Assembly (NCBI RefSeq): GCF_029893355.1
Contig: NZ_JARZAI010000011.1
Span: 124,001 to 188,000, forward strand
Origin: Kitasatospora sp. MAA4
GTDB lineage: Bacteria; Actinomycetota; Actinomycetes; Streptomycetales; Streptomycetaceae
DNA length: 64,000 nt
Reading direction: 5' to 3'
In this document: positions 50,426-59,286 of the stretch, piece after piece
Numbering within the stretch: position 1 is the first letter of the stretch
How the letters are laid out: every line of letters starts with the position of its first letter
Position numbers and translations under genes: made by a program
The notes under the pieces: model-generated
What the model was told of the DNA's origin: nothing
Seen by the model: the letters and a program-made list of their open reading frames with translations, nothing else
Database searches by the model: none

Positions 50426-51789
50426 TGACCGCGACCGAGCCGGCCGAGAAGCTGCTCAGCCCCGTACTGTCCGCCTCCTGGGACGACCACCGGCCGTGGA
50501 CCCTGGAGACCTACCGGCGCCACGACGGGTACCAGGGCCTGCGCAACGCGCTCGCCATGGACCCGGACGCGCTGATCGCGCTGGTCAAGGAGTCCGGACT
50601 GCGCGGCCGCGGCGGCGCCGGCTTCCCGACCGGCCTGAAGTGGCAGTTCATCCCGCAGAACGACGGCAAGCCGCACTACCTGGTGGTCAATGCGGACGAG
50701 TCCGAGCCCGGCACCTGCAAGGACATCCCGCTGCTCTTCGCCAACCCGCACGCGCTGATCGAGGGCATGATCATCGCCTCGTACGCGATCCGCTGCGACC
50801 ACGCGTTCATCTACCTGCGCGGCGAGACCGTGCCGGTGCTGCGCCGGCTGCACGCGGCCGTCGCGGAGGCGTACGCGGCCGGGTTCCTCGGCAAGGACAT
50901 CCTGGGCTCCGGTGTCGACCTGGACATCACCGTGCACGCCGGTGCCGGCGCCTACATCTGCGGCGAGGAGACGGCGCTGCTCGACTCGCTGGAGGGGCGC
51001 CGCGGCCAACCCCGGCTGCGGCCGCCGTTCCCGGCCATCGCGGGCCTGTACGCCTGCCCGACGGTGGTCAACAACGTCGAGTCGATCGCCTCGGTGCCGC
51101 CGATCCTGGTGCGCGGCAAGGAGTGGTTCACCTCGCTGGGCACCGAGAAGTCCCCGGGCTTCACGCTCTACTCGCTCTCCGGGCACGTCACCAACCCGGG
51201 CCAGTACGAGGCGCCACTGGGTGTCACGCTCCGTCAGCTGCTCGAGGTGAGCGGCGGGGTGCGCTCCGGCCACCGGCTCAAGTTCTGGACGCCGGGCGGC
51301 AGTTCGACCCCGATGTTCACCGACGAGCACCTCGACGTGCCGCTCGACTACGAGGGCGTCGGGGCGGCCGGGTCGATGCTCGGCACCAAGGCGCTTCAGG
51401 TCTTCGACGAGACCACCTGCGTGGTCCGCGCGGTCACCCGGTGGACCGAGTTCTACGCCCACGAGTCCTGCGGCAAGTGCACGCCGTGCCGCGAAGGGAC
51501 GTACTGGCTGGTCCAGTTGCTCCGGCGGATCGAGGCCGGCGAGGGCGTCGAGGGTGACCTGGAGAAGCTGCTCGACATCGCCGACAACATCAACGGCAAG
51601 TCGTTCTGCGCGCTGGGCGACGGTGCTGCCAGCCCGATCGTCTCCTCGCTCCAGCACTTCCGCGCCGAGTACGAGCAGCACCTGGCCGAGCGGCGCTGCC
51701 CGTTCGACCCGGCCGCGTCCACCGTCTGGGCCGACAGCAGCCGGTCCTCCGCCCACCAGTCCGCCACCGAGAGGGAGGTGCACGCATGA
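50425..51789 (+). CDS. nuoF: NADH-quinone oxidoreductase subunit F
   Basis: The 454-residue flavin subunit has the NADH loop G-R-G-G-A-G-F-P-T-G-L-K, FMN motif G-A-G-A-Y-I-C-G-E-E-T-A-L-L-D-S-L-E-G, and N3 cluster ligands E-S-C-G-K-C-T-P-C-R-E-G with the later C in S-F-C-A-L-G-D. NADH is oxidised here. ATG 50425 (GTG 50422 possible). It overlaps nuoG by 4 bases. Confidence 0.97.
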   Translation: MTATEPAEKLLSPVLSASWDDHRPWTLETYRRHDGYQGLRNALAMDPDALIALVKESGLRGRGGAGFPTGLKWQFIPQNDGKPHYLVVNADESEPGTCKDIPLLFANPHALIEGMIIASYAIRCDHAFIYLRGETVPVLRRLHAAVAEAYAAGFLGKDILGSGVDLDITVHAGAGAYICGEETALLDSLEGRRGQPRLRPPFPAIAGLYACPTVVNNVESIASVPPILVRGKEWFTSLGTEKSPGFTLYSLSGHVTNPGQYEAPLGVTLRQLLEVSGGVRSGHRLKFWTPGGSSTPMFTDEHLDVPLDYEGVGAAGSMLGTKALQVFDETTCVVRAVTRWTEFYAHESCGKCTPCREGTYWLVQLLRRIEAGEGVEGDLEKLLDIADNINGKSFCALGDGAASPIVSSLQHFRAEYEQHLAERRCPFDPAASTVWADSSRSSAHQSATEREVHA

Positions 51790-54239
51790 CCATCACCGAG
51801 CCAGCCAAGACTGCCACCGACCTCGTCACGCTCACCATCGACGGCGTCGAAGTCCAGGTCCCCAAGGGCACGTTGGTGATCCGGGCGGCCGAGCAGATCG
51901 GCACCCAGATCCCCCGCTTCTGCGACCACCCGCTGCTCGACCCGGTCGGCGCCTGCCGCCAGTGCATCGTGGAGATCGAGGGCCAGCGCAAGCCGGTCGC
52001 CTCCTGCACGATCCCGGTGGCCGAGGGCATGGTGGTCCGCACCCAGCTCAGCTCCCCGGTGGCCGAGAAGGCCCAACGGGGGGTCATGGAACTGCTGTTG
52101 ATCAACCACCCGCTGGACTGCCCGGTCTGCGACAAGGGCGGCGAGTGCCCGCTGCAGAACCAGGCGATGTCCACCGGCGGCCCGGACTCGCGCTTCGACG
52201 GCCTCAAGCGGACCTACGAGAAGCCGATCCCGATCAGCAGCCAGGTGCTGCTGGACCGCGAGCGCTGCGTGCTCTGCGCGCGCTGCACGCGCTTCTCGCA
52301 GCAGGTGGCCGGCGACCCGTTCATCGAGCTGCTGGAGCGCGGCGCGCTGGAGCAGGTCGGCATCGGCGAGGGCGACGACTTCCAGTCGTACTTCTCCGGG
52401 AACACCATCCAGATCTGCCCGGTGGGCGCGCTGACCTCGGCCGCCTACCGGTTCCGCTCGCGCCCGTTCGACCTGGTCTCCTCGCCGAGCGTCTGCGAGC
52501 ACTGCTCGTCCGGCTGCTCGCTGCGCACCGACCACCGGCGCGGCAAGGTCCTGCGCCGACTGGCCGGCGACGAGCCCGAGGTGAACGAGGAGTGGAGCTG
52601 CGACAAGGGCCGCTTCGCCTTCCGCTACGCGCAGCAGCGCGACCGGATCGCCTCCCCGCTGGTGCGTGACCGGGCCAGCGGCGAGCTCGTCCCGGCCTCC
52701 TGGCCGGAGGCGCTGGCCGCCGCCGCCGAGGGGCTGCGCGGCGCGCGCGGCGCGGTGCTGACGGGCGGCCGGGTGACGGTCGAGGACGCGTACGGCTACG
52801 CCAAGTTCGCCCGGGTGGTGCTCGGCACCAACGACGTCGACTTCCGGGCCCGCCCGCACAGCGCCGAGGAGGCGGACTTCCTGGCCGTCGCCGTGGCCGG
52901 TCGCGGGGTGGACTTGGATGGCAAGGGTGTCACCTACCGGGCGCTGGAGAGCGCGCCGGTGGTGCTGCTCGCGGGCTTCGAGCCCGAGGAGGAGTCGCCG
53001 ATCGTCTTCCTGCGGCTGCGCAAGGCCAACCGCAACGGCCTGAAGATCTACTCGATCGCCACCCACCGCTCGCGCGGCCTGGTCAAGCTCGGCGGCAAGC
53101 TGCTGCCGGCCGCGCCGGGCACCGAGGCCGAGTGGCTGGGCGCACTCGCCGCCGAGGAACCGCTCAGCGACGACGCCGGGGGCGCTGCCGCACTGCTGCG
53201 GCAGCCCGGCGCGGTGATCCTGGCCGGCGAGCGGCTGGCCGCCGTCCCCGGCGCGCTGACCGCCGCGCTGCGGCTGTCGCACGCGACGGGTGCCCAGCTC
53301 GCCTGGGTGCCGCGCCGGGCGGGGGAGCGCGGCGCGATCGAAGCCGGCGCGCTGCCCGGGCTGCTGCCCGGCGGCCGTCCGGTCACCGTCCCGGCCGCCC
53401 GCGCCGAGGCGGCCGCCGCCTGGGGCGTCGCCGAACTGCCCGCCCGGCTCGGCCGGGACACCGGCCAGATCCTGGCCGCGGCAGCCCATGGCGACCTGGA
53501 CGCCCTGCTGGTCGGCGGCGTCGAGCTGGACGACCTGCCGGACCCGGCGCTGGCCGAGGAGGCGCTCAGCCGGGTCGGCTTCGTCGTCTCGCTGGAGCTG
53601 CGGCCCTCGGCCGTCACCGCGCACGCCGACGTGGTGCTGCCGGTGGCCGCGGTGGCCGAGAAGGCCGGCACCTTCCTGGACTGGGAGGGCCGGGTCCGGC
53701 TCTTCGAGGCGGCACTCAAGGCCGACCAGCTGGCGCAGCGCCATCTCACCTCGGACGTCCGAGTGTTGAACATGCTGGCGGACGCGCTCGGGCGCCGGCT
53801 CGGCCTGCCCGACGTCCGGGCGGCCCGGCTGGAGCTGGACACCCTGGCACCCTGGACCGGCGACCGCCCGGCCGCGCCCGCCGGGCACCCGGCCGCGCTG
53901 CCCCGGCCGGAGGTCGGCCAGGCAGTGCTGGCGGGCTGGCGCCAACTGCTGGACAACGGCTCGCTCCAGGAGGGCGACCCGCACCTCGCGGGCACCCGCC
54001 ACCCGGCCGTCGCCCGCCTCTCGCCGGCCACCGCCGCCGAGATCGGCGCCGCTGCGGGCGGCCGACTGCGGGTCACCGGCCCGGCCGGCTCGCTGCTGCT
54101 GCCGCTGGAGATCACCGCGGAACTCCCGGACCGCACGGTCTGGCTTCCACTGAATTCCACTGATGGCGGCGTCCACCGCACGCTCGGTACGACGGTCGGC
54201 CACCTGGTGGCCATCGCCCCGGTAGGGGAGGAGGAATGA
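51786..54239 (+). CDS. nuoG: NADH-quinone oxidoreductase subunit G
   Basis: The 817-residue subunit has an N-terminal ferredoxin domain (C-D-H-P-L-L ... C-R-Q-C, then C-T), H-x-x-D-C-P-V-C-D-K-G-G-E-C-P-L-Q and C-V-L-C-A-R-C-T-R-F. A further C-E-H-C-S-S-G-C ... C-D-K-G motif would form the distal N7 cluster. The rest is a molybdopterin-oxidoreductase-like fold without obvious cofactor binding. ATGA overlaps at both ends. Confidence 0.97.
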   Translation: MTITEPAKTATDLVTLTIDGVEVQVPKGTLVIRAAEQIGTQIPRFCDHPLLDPVGACRQCIVEIEGQRKPVASCTIPVAEGMVVRTQLSSPVAEKAQRGVMELLLINHPLDCPVCDKGGECPLQNQAMSTGGPDSRFDGLKRTYEKPIPISSQVLLDRERCVLCARCTRFSQQVAGDPFIELLERGALEQVGIGEGDDFQSYFSGNTIQICPVGALTSAAYRFRSRPFDLVSSPSVCEHCSSGCSLRTDHRRGKVLRRLAGDEPEVNEEWSCDKGRFAFRYAQQRDRIASPLVRDRASGELVPASWPEALAAAAEGLRGARGAVLTGGRVTVEDAYGYAKFARVVLGTNDVDFRARPHSAEEADFLAVAVAGRGVDLDGKGVTYRALESAPVVLLAGFEPEEESPIVFLRLRKANRNGLKIYSIATHRSRGLVKLGGKLLPAAPGTEAEWLGALAAEEPLSDDAGGAAALLRQPGAVILAGERLAAVPGALTAALRLSHATGAQLAWVPRRAGERGAIEAGALPGLLPGGRPVTVPAARAEAAAAWGVAELPARLGRDTGQILAAAAHGDLDALLVGGVELDDLPDPALAEEALSRVGFVVSLELRPSAVTAHADVVLPVAAVAEKAGTFLDWEGRVRLFEAALKADQLAQRHLTSDVRVLNMLADALGRRLGLPDVRAARLELDTLAPWTGDRPAAPAGHPAALPRPEVGQAVLAGWRQLLDNGSLQEGDPHLAGTRHPAVARLSPATAAEIGAAAGGRLRVTGPAGSLLLPLEITAELPDRTVWLPLNSTDGGVHRTLGTTVGHLVAIAPVGEEE

Positions 54240-55612
54240 TGATCTCCCAGCTCAGCCTCGCCGCCGGCCAGCCCGTCGGCTATGAGACCCTCGGCTACTT
54301 CGGCCGGGACCCGTGGTGGCTGGTCGTGATCAAGGCGGTGTTCTGCTTCGCCTTCCTGCTGATCACCGTGCTGGTCTCGATCGTCTGGGAGCGCAAGGTC
54401 GTCGCCTGGATGCAGCTGCGGATCGGCCCCAACCGGCACGGCCCGTGGGGCCTGCTGCAGTCACTGGCCGACGGCGTGAAGCTCGCGCTGAAGGAAGACC
54501 TGGTGGTCACCGGCGCGAGCAAGGTGGTCTACATCCTGGCGCCGGTGATCTGCGCGATCCCGGCGTTCATGGCCATCGCGGTGATCCCGTTCGGCCCGGC
54601 CGACAACGAGGTCTCGATCTTCGGCACCCGGACCCCGATGCAGCTCACCGACCTCCCGGTCGCGCTGCTCTACATCCTGGCGACCGCCTCGATCGGCATC
54701 TACGGCATCGTGCTGGCGGGCTGGTCCTCCGGCTCGACGTACCCGCTGCTCGGCGGCCTGCGCTCGTCGGCGCAGATGATCTCCTACGAGATCGCGATGG
54801 GCCTCTCGTTCGCCGCGGTCTTCATCTACTCCGGTTCGATGTCGACCTCGGAGATCGTCGGCCAGCAGCACTCCACCTGGTTCGCGGTGCTGCTGCCGGT
54901 CTCGTTCATCGTCTACATCATCTCGATGGTCGGCGAGACCAACCGGGCGCCGTTCGACCTCCCGGAGGCCGAGGGCGAGTTGGTCGGCGGCTTCAACACC
55001 GAGTACAGCTCGCTGAAGTTCGCGATGTTCATGCTGGCGGAGTACGTCAACATGGTGACCGTCTCGGCGGTGGCCAGCACGCTCTTCCTGGGCGGCTGGC
55101 GGGCACCCTGGCCGATCTCGGTCTTCTGGGCCGGCGCCAACCACGGCTGGTGGCCGATGCTCTGGATCATCATCAAGATCCAGCTGCTGCTCTTCTTCTT
55201 CATCTGGCTGCGCGGCACGCTGCCCCGGCTGCGCTACGACCAGTTCATGAAGCTGGGTTGGAAGGTGCTGATCCCGGTCTCGCTGGTCTGGCTGATGCTG
55301 GTCGCCAGTGTCCGGGCGCTGCGCAACGAGGGCCACGGCTTCAGCCAGGTGGTGCTGTACGTCGGCGCGCCGGTCGCGGCGGTGCTGCTGCTCTCGCTGC
55401 TCTGGGACGCCTTCCGGGACAAGGCGGCGGGTGCCGCCAAGGACCAGGAGGACGAGCCGTCCGCGGAGTTCGACCCGATGGCCGGCGGGTACCCGGTTCC
55501 GCCGCTGCCCGGCCAGGAGCTGCCGCCGGTCCCGCGCCGGCCCAGCCGGGCCCCGCGGCAGTCGCAACTGCAGGACGCGCTCAACGGCGCCAACCATTCC
55601 GAAGGGAGCTGA
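54236..55612 (+). CDS. nuoH: NADH-quinone oxidoreductase subunit H
   Basis: The 458-residue protein has eight membrane helices and conserved W-E-R-K-V-V-A-W-M-Q-L-R-I-G-P-N-R, I-S-Y-E-I-A-M-G and E-T-N-R-A-P-F-D-L-P-E-A-E-G-E-L-V-G-G-F-N-T-E-Y. A long P/E-rich C-terminal tail follows the last helix. It joins the quinone chamber to the proton path. ATG 54236 or 54239. Confidence 0.97.
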   Translation: MMISQLSLAAGQPVGYETLGYFGRDPWWLVVIKAVFCFAFLLITVLVSIVWERKVVAWMQLRIGPNRHGPWGLLQSLADGVKLALKEDLVVTGASKVVYILAPVICAIPAFMAIAVIPFGPADNEVSIFGTRTPMQLTDLPVALLYILATASIGIYGIVLAGWSSGSTYPLLGGLRSSAQMISYEIAMGLSFAAVFIYSGSMSTSEIVGQQHSTWFAVLLPVSFIVYIISMVGETNRAPFDLPEAEGELVGGFNTEYSSLKFAMFMLAEYVNMVTVSAVASTLFLGGWRAPWPISVFWAGANHGWWPMLWIIIKIQLLLFFFIWLRGTLPRLRYDQFMKLGWKVLIPVSLVWLMLVASVRALRNEGHGFSQVVLYVGAPVAAVLLLSLLWDAFRDKAAGAAKDQEDEPSAEFDPMAGGYPVPPLPGQELPPVPRRPSRAPRQSQLQDALNGANHSEGS

Positions 55613-55618
55613 ACCGAG

Positions 55619-56200
55619 ATGCCAGAACCGGACGACAAGCCCTCACTTCTGGGGCCGGCCGCAGGCTTCGGCGTGACCTTCACGGCCATGTTCAAGAAGC
55701 GGCTCACCGAGCAGTACCCGGAGCAGAAGAAGCCCACCGCCCCCCGCTTCCACGGCCGCCACCAACTCAACCGGCACCCGGACGGGTTGGAGAAGTGCAT
55801 CGGCTGCGAGCTCTGCGCCTGGGCCTGCCCGGCCGACGCGATCTACGTCGAGGGCGCGGACAACACCGACGAGGAGCGCTACTCGCCCGGTGAGCGGTAC
55901 GGCGCGGTCTACCAGATCAACTACGCCCGCTGCATCCTCTGCGGGCTGTGCATCGAGGCCTGCCCGACCCGCGCGCTGACCATGACCAACGAGTACGAAC
56001 TCGCCGACTCCTCGCGCGAGAGCCTGATCTTCACCAAGGAGCAGCTGCTCTCGGGCCTGACCGAGGGCATGGTCGAGGCTCCGCACTCGATCTTCCCCGG
56101 CGCGGACGAGGGCGCCTACTACCGCGGCGAGATCACCGCGGCGGCGCCCGGAACGGTCACCCAGGAGCGGCACGACCGGGAGAGGGAGGCGCAGTCATGA
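55619..56200 (+). CDS. nuoI: NADH-quinone oxidoreductase subunit I
   Basis: The 193-residue protein has two [4Fe-4S] ferredoxin motifs, C-I-G-C-E-L-C-A-W-A-C-P and C-I-L-C-G-L-C-I-E-A-C-P, for N6a and N6b. They relay electrons from NuoG to N2. ATG 55619. The stop overlaps nuoJ (ATGA). Confidence 0.97.
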   Translation: MPEPDDKPSLLGPAAGFGVTFTAMFKKRLTEQYPEQKKPTAPRFHGRHQLNRHPDGLEKCIGCELCAWACPADAIYVEGADNTDEERYSPGERYGAVYQINYARCILCGLCIEACPTRALTMTNEYELADSSRESLIFTKEQLLSGLTEGMVEAPHSIFPGADEGAYYRGEITAAAPGTVTQERHDREREAQS

Positions 56201-57045
56201 CCTCCACGGGCGAGGCGGTCCAGTTCTGGGTGCTCGCGGTCATCGCGGTCGGCGGCGCGCTGGGCATGCTGCTGATGCGCAGGGCCGTGCACAGCGCGCT
56301 CTGCCTGGCGGCCACCATGCTGTCGCTGGCGATCTGCTACCTGGCCCAGGGCGCGGTCTTCCTGGGTGTGGTGCAGATCGTCGTCTACACCGGCGCGATC
56401 ATGATGCTCTTCCTCTTCGTGGTGATGCTGGTCGGCGTCACCTCCGAGGACTCGCTGAAGGAGCAGCTGAAGGGCCAGCGGGTCGCCGCGGTGATCTGCG
56501 GCCTCGGCTTCGGCGTGCTGCTGATCGCGGGCATCGCCAACGCGAAGCTCTCGCAGTTCACCGGCCTCTCCGAGGCCAACGCCGAGGGCAACGTTCAGGG
56601 CCTGGCACGGCTGATCTTCACCAAGTACGTCTGGGCCTTCGAGGTCACCGGCGCGCTGCTGATCACCGCCGCGGTGGGCGCCATGGTGCTCACCCACCGC
56701 GAGCACGTGAAGGCGCCGGCCACCCAGCGCGAGCTGGCCGCCCAGCGGGTCAAGGACAACGTCCAGCTCCCGCCGCTGCCCGCCCCGGGCGTCTACGCCC
56801 GGCACAACGCGGTGGACATCCCCGGCCTGCTGCCGGACGGCCGGATCGCCGAGGACTCGGTGATGGGAACGCTGCGCGAGCGCGGCCAGATCCGCGACGT
56901 CAGCCAGGACATGCTGCGCCGGATGGCCGAGTTGGAGGCCGACACGGCCGACTGGCTGGGTCGTGCGCCGTCCGCCCGGCCGACCGCCCCCAAGCCCCGC
57001 CAGGAGCTGACCCCGGTACCCGGGCATGAGGAGGACGCGGAGTGA
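56197..57045 (+). CDS. nuoJ: NADH-quinone oxidoreductase subunit J
   Basis: The 282-residue protein has five N-terminal helices with the V-V-Q-I-V-V-Y-T-G-A-I-M-M-L-F-L-F-V motif of helix 3. A soluble C-terminal extension of about 110 residues, rich in charged and Pro residues, is absent in E. coli NuoJ (about 184 residues). GTGA overlap with nuoK. Confidence 0.95.
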   Translation: MTSTGEAVQFWVLAVIAVGGALGMLLMRRAVHSALCLAATMLSLAICYLAQGAVFLGVVQIVVYTGAIMMLFLFVVMLVGVTSEDSLKEQLKGQRVAAVICGLGFGVLLIAGIANAKLSQFTGLSEANAEGNVQGLARLIFTKYVWAFEVTGALLITAAVGAMVLTHREHVKAPATQRELAAQRVKDNVQLPPLPAPGVYARHNAVDIPGLLPDGRIAEDSVMGTLRERGQIRDVSQDMLRRMAELEADTADWLGRAPSARPTAPKPRQELTPVPGHEEDAE

Positions 57046-57341
57046 ACCCCGTCAACTACCTGTATCTCGCAGCCCTGTTGTTCACCATCGGGGCCAGCGG
57101 GGTGCTGATCCGGCGCAACGCCATCGTGCTCTTCATGTGCGTCGAGCTGATGCTCAACGCCTCCAACCTCGCCCTGGTCACCTTCTCCCGGCTGCACGGC
57201 AATCTGGACGGCCAGATCATCGCGTTCTTCACCATGGTGGTCGCGGCGGCCGAGGTCGTGGTGGGCCTGGCCATCATCGTGAGCATCTTCCGTACCAGGC
57301 ACTCGGCTTCGGTCGACGACAGCAACCTGATGAAGCTGTAG
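57042..57341 (+). CDS. nuoK: NADH-quinone oxidoreductase subunit K
   Basis: The 99-residue, three-helix protein has conserved helix glutamates in M-C-V-E-L-M-L-N-A and V-A-A-A-E-V-V-V-G. Part of the proton channel. GTG 57042. Confidence 0.96.
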   Translation: MNPVNYLYLAALLFTIGASGVLIRRNAIVLFMCVELMLNASNLALVTFSRLHGNLDGQIIAFFTMVVAAAEVVVGLAIIVSIFRTRHSASVDDSNLMKL

Positions 57342-57350
57342 GGGCCCAGG

Positions 57351-59246
57351 GTGAACTCTCTCATTCCGCTGCTCGTGGCGGCTCCGCTGGCAGGCGCTGC
57401 CCTGCTGCTGCTCGGCGGCCGCGCGCTGGACCGTTTCGGTCACTGGCTCGGCACGCTCGCCGCCGCGCTCTCGTTCGTCTTCGGGCTGGTCCTCTTCTTC
57501 TCGATGCTGGGCCGCAGCACCGACCAACGCCCGGTCCACGTACAGCTGTTCAGCTGGGTTCCGGTCAACGGCTTCCAGGCCGACGTGGCCTTCCAGCTCG
57601 ACCAGCTGTCGATCACCTTCGTGCTGCTGATCACCGGCGTCGGCACGCTGATCCACCTCTACTCGGTGGGGTACATGGCGCACGACGAGCGCCGGCGCCG
57701 CTTCTTCGGCTACCTCAACCTGTTCCTGGCCGCCATGCTGCTGCTCGTGCTGGCAGACAACTACCTTCTGCTGTACGTCGGTTGGGAGGGCGTCGGGCTC
57801 GCCTCGTACCTGCTGATCGGGTTCTGGCAGCACAAGCCGAGCGCCGCCACAGCCGCCAAGAAGGCCTTCCTGGTCAACCGGGTCGGCGACGTCGGCCTCT
57901 CGATCGCCATCATGCTGATGTTCACCGACTTCGGGAACTTCACCTATCTCGGGGTCTTCGGCGCCGCCGGCCAGGCGAGCAGGAGCCAACTGACGGCGAT
58001 CGGCCTGATGCTGCTGCTGGCCGCCTGCGGCAAGTCGGCCCAGGTGCCGCTTCAGTCCTGGCTCGGTGACGCGATGGAGGGCCCGACCCCGGTCTCCGCC
58101 CTGATCCACGCGGCCACCATGGTCACCGCCGGCGTCTACCTGATCACCCGCTCGCACGCGATCTTCGACCTCGCCCCCGACGCGCAGACCGCGGTGGTCT
58201 GCGTGGGCGCGGTGACGCTGCTCTTCGGTGCGATCGTCGGGTGTGCCAAGGACGACATCAAGAAGGCGCTGGCCGGCTCGACCATGTCGCAGATCGGCTA
58301 CATGATCCTGGCCGCGGGCCTGGGCCCGATCGGCTACGTCTTCGCGATCATGCACCTGGTCACCCACGGCTTCTTCAAGGCCGGGCTGTTCCTGGGCGCC
58401 GGGTCGGTGATGCACGGCATGGACGACGAGGTGAACATGCGTCACTACGGCGGCCTGCGCAAGTACATGCCGATCACCTTCGTCACCTTCGGCCTCGGCT
58501 ACCTGGCCATCATCGGGTTCCCGGGCCTGTCGGGCTTCTTCTCCAAGGACAAGATCATCGAGGCGGCGTTCGCCAAGGGCGGCACCGAGGGCTGGATCCT
58601 CGGCCTGGTCACCCTGGTCGGCGCCGCGGTCACCGCGTTCTACATGACGCGGGTGATGATCCTGACCTTCTTCGGCGAGAAGCGCTGGCAGGCCGACGAC
58701 GAGGGCCACCAGCCGCACCCGCACGAGTCGCCGTCCACCATGACGCTGCCGATGATCGTGCTGGCCTTCGGATCGGTCTTCGCGGGCGGCCTGTTCGCCT
58801 TCAACAGCTCGTTCCTGAAGTGGCTGGAGCCGATCACCGGGCACTCCGAGGGCAACTCTCCACTGTCCTCGCTCACGGTCACCCTGCTCACCTCGGCCTG
58901 CCTGCTGGTCGGCGTCGCGCTCGCGTACGTCGTCTACGGGCGCAGCCCGGTGCCGGTCACCCCGCCGGTCGGCTCGGTCCTCACCCGGGCGGCCCGCCGC
59001 GACCTGCTGCAGGACGAGTTCAACCACGCCGTGCTGGTGCGGCCCGGTTCGGCGCTGGCCGCCGCGCTGGTCTACCTCGACAGCAAGGGCCTGGACGGCT
59101 TCGTCAACGGCCTGGCCGCGGCCATCGGCGGGATCTCCAGCCGCCTGCGCCGGGTGCAGAACGGCTACGTCCGCAGCTACGCCCTCTCCATGTTCGGCGG
59201 CACGCTGGTGCTGGTCGCCACCACTCTCCTGATGAGGTCGGTCTGA
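57351..59246 (+). CDS. nuoL: NADH-quinone oxidoreductase subunit L
   Basis: The 631-residue antiporter-like subunit shows Y-V-G-W-E-G-V-G-L-A-S-Y-L-L-I-G-F-W, the H-A-A-T-M-V-T-A-G-V-Y-L motif, conserved lysines in A-C-G-K-S-A-Q and D-D-I-K-K, and the long lateral-helix C terminus. Pumps protons. GTG 57351 follows nuoK by 9 bases. Confidence 0.97.
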   Translation: MNSLIPLLVAAPLAGAALLLLGGRALDRFGHWLGTLAAALSFVFGLVLFFSMLGRSTDQRPVHVQLFSWVPVNGFQADVAFQLDQLSITFVLLITGVGTLIHLYSVGYMAHDERRRRFFGYLNLFLAAMLLLVLADNYLLLYVGWEGVGLASYLLIGFWQHKPSAATAAKKAFLVNRVGDVGLSIAIMLMFTDFGNFTYLGVFGAAGQASRSQLTAIGLMLLLAACGKSAQVPLQSWLGDAMEGPTPVSALIHAATMVTAGVYLITRSHAIFDLAPDAQTAVVCVGAVTLLFGAIVGCAKDDIKKALAGSTMSQIGYMILAAGLGPIGYVFAIMHLVTHGFFKAGLFLGAGSVMHGMDDEVNMRHYGGLRKYMPITFVTFGLGYLAIIGFPGLSGFFSKDKIIEAAFAKGGTEGWILGLVTLVGAAVTAFYMTRVMILTFFGEKRWQADDEGHQPHPHESPSTMTLPMIVLAFGSVFAGGLFAFNSSFLKWLEPITGHSEGNSPLSSLTVTLLTSACLLVGVALAYVVYGRSPVPVTPPVGSVLTRAARRDLLQDEFNHAVLVRPGSALAAALVYLDSKGLDGFVNGLAAAIGGISSRLRRVQNGYVRSYALSMFGGTLVLVATTLLMRSV

Positions 59247-59286
59247 TGAGTGTGACTCACCCCATTCCCGGTCAGGAGGAGCGGTC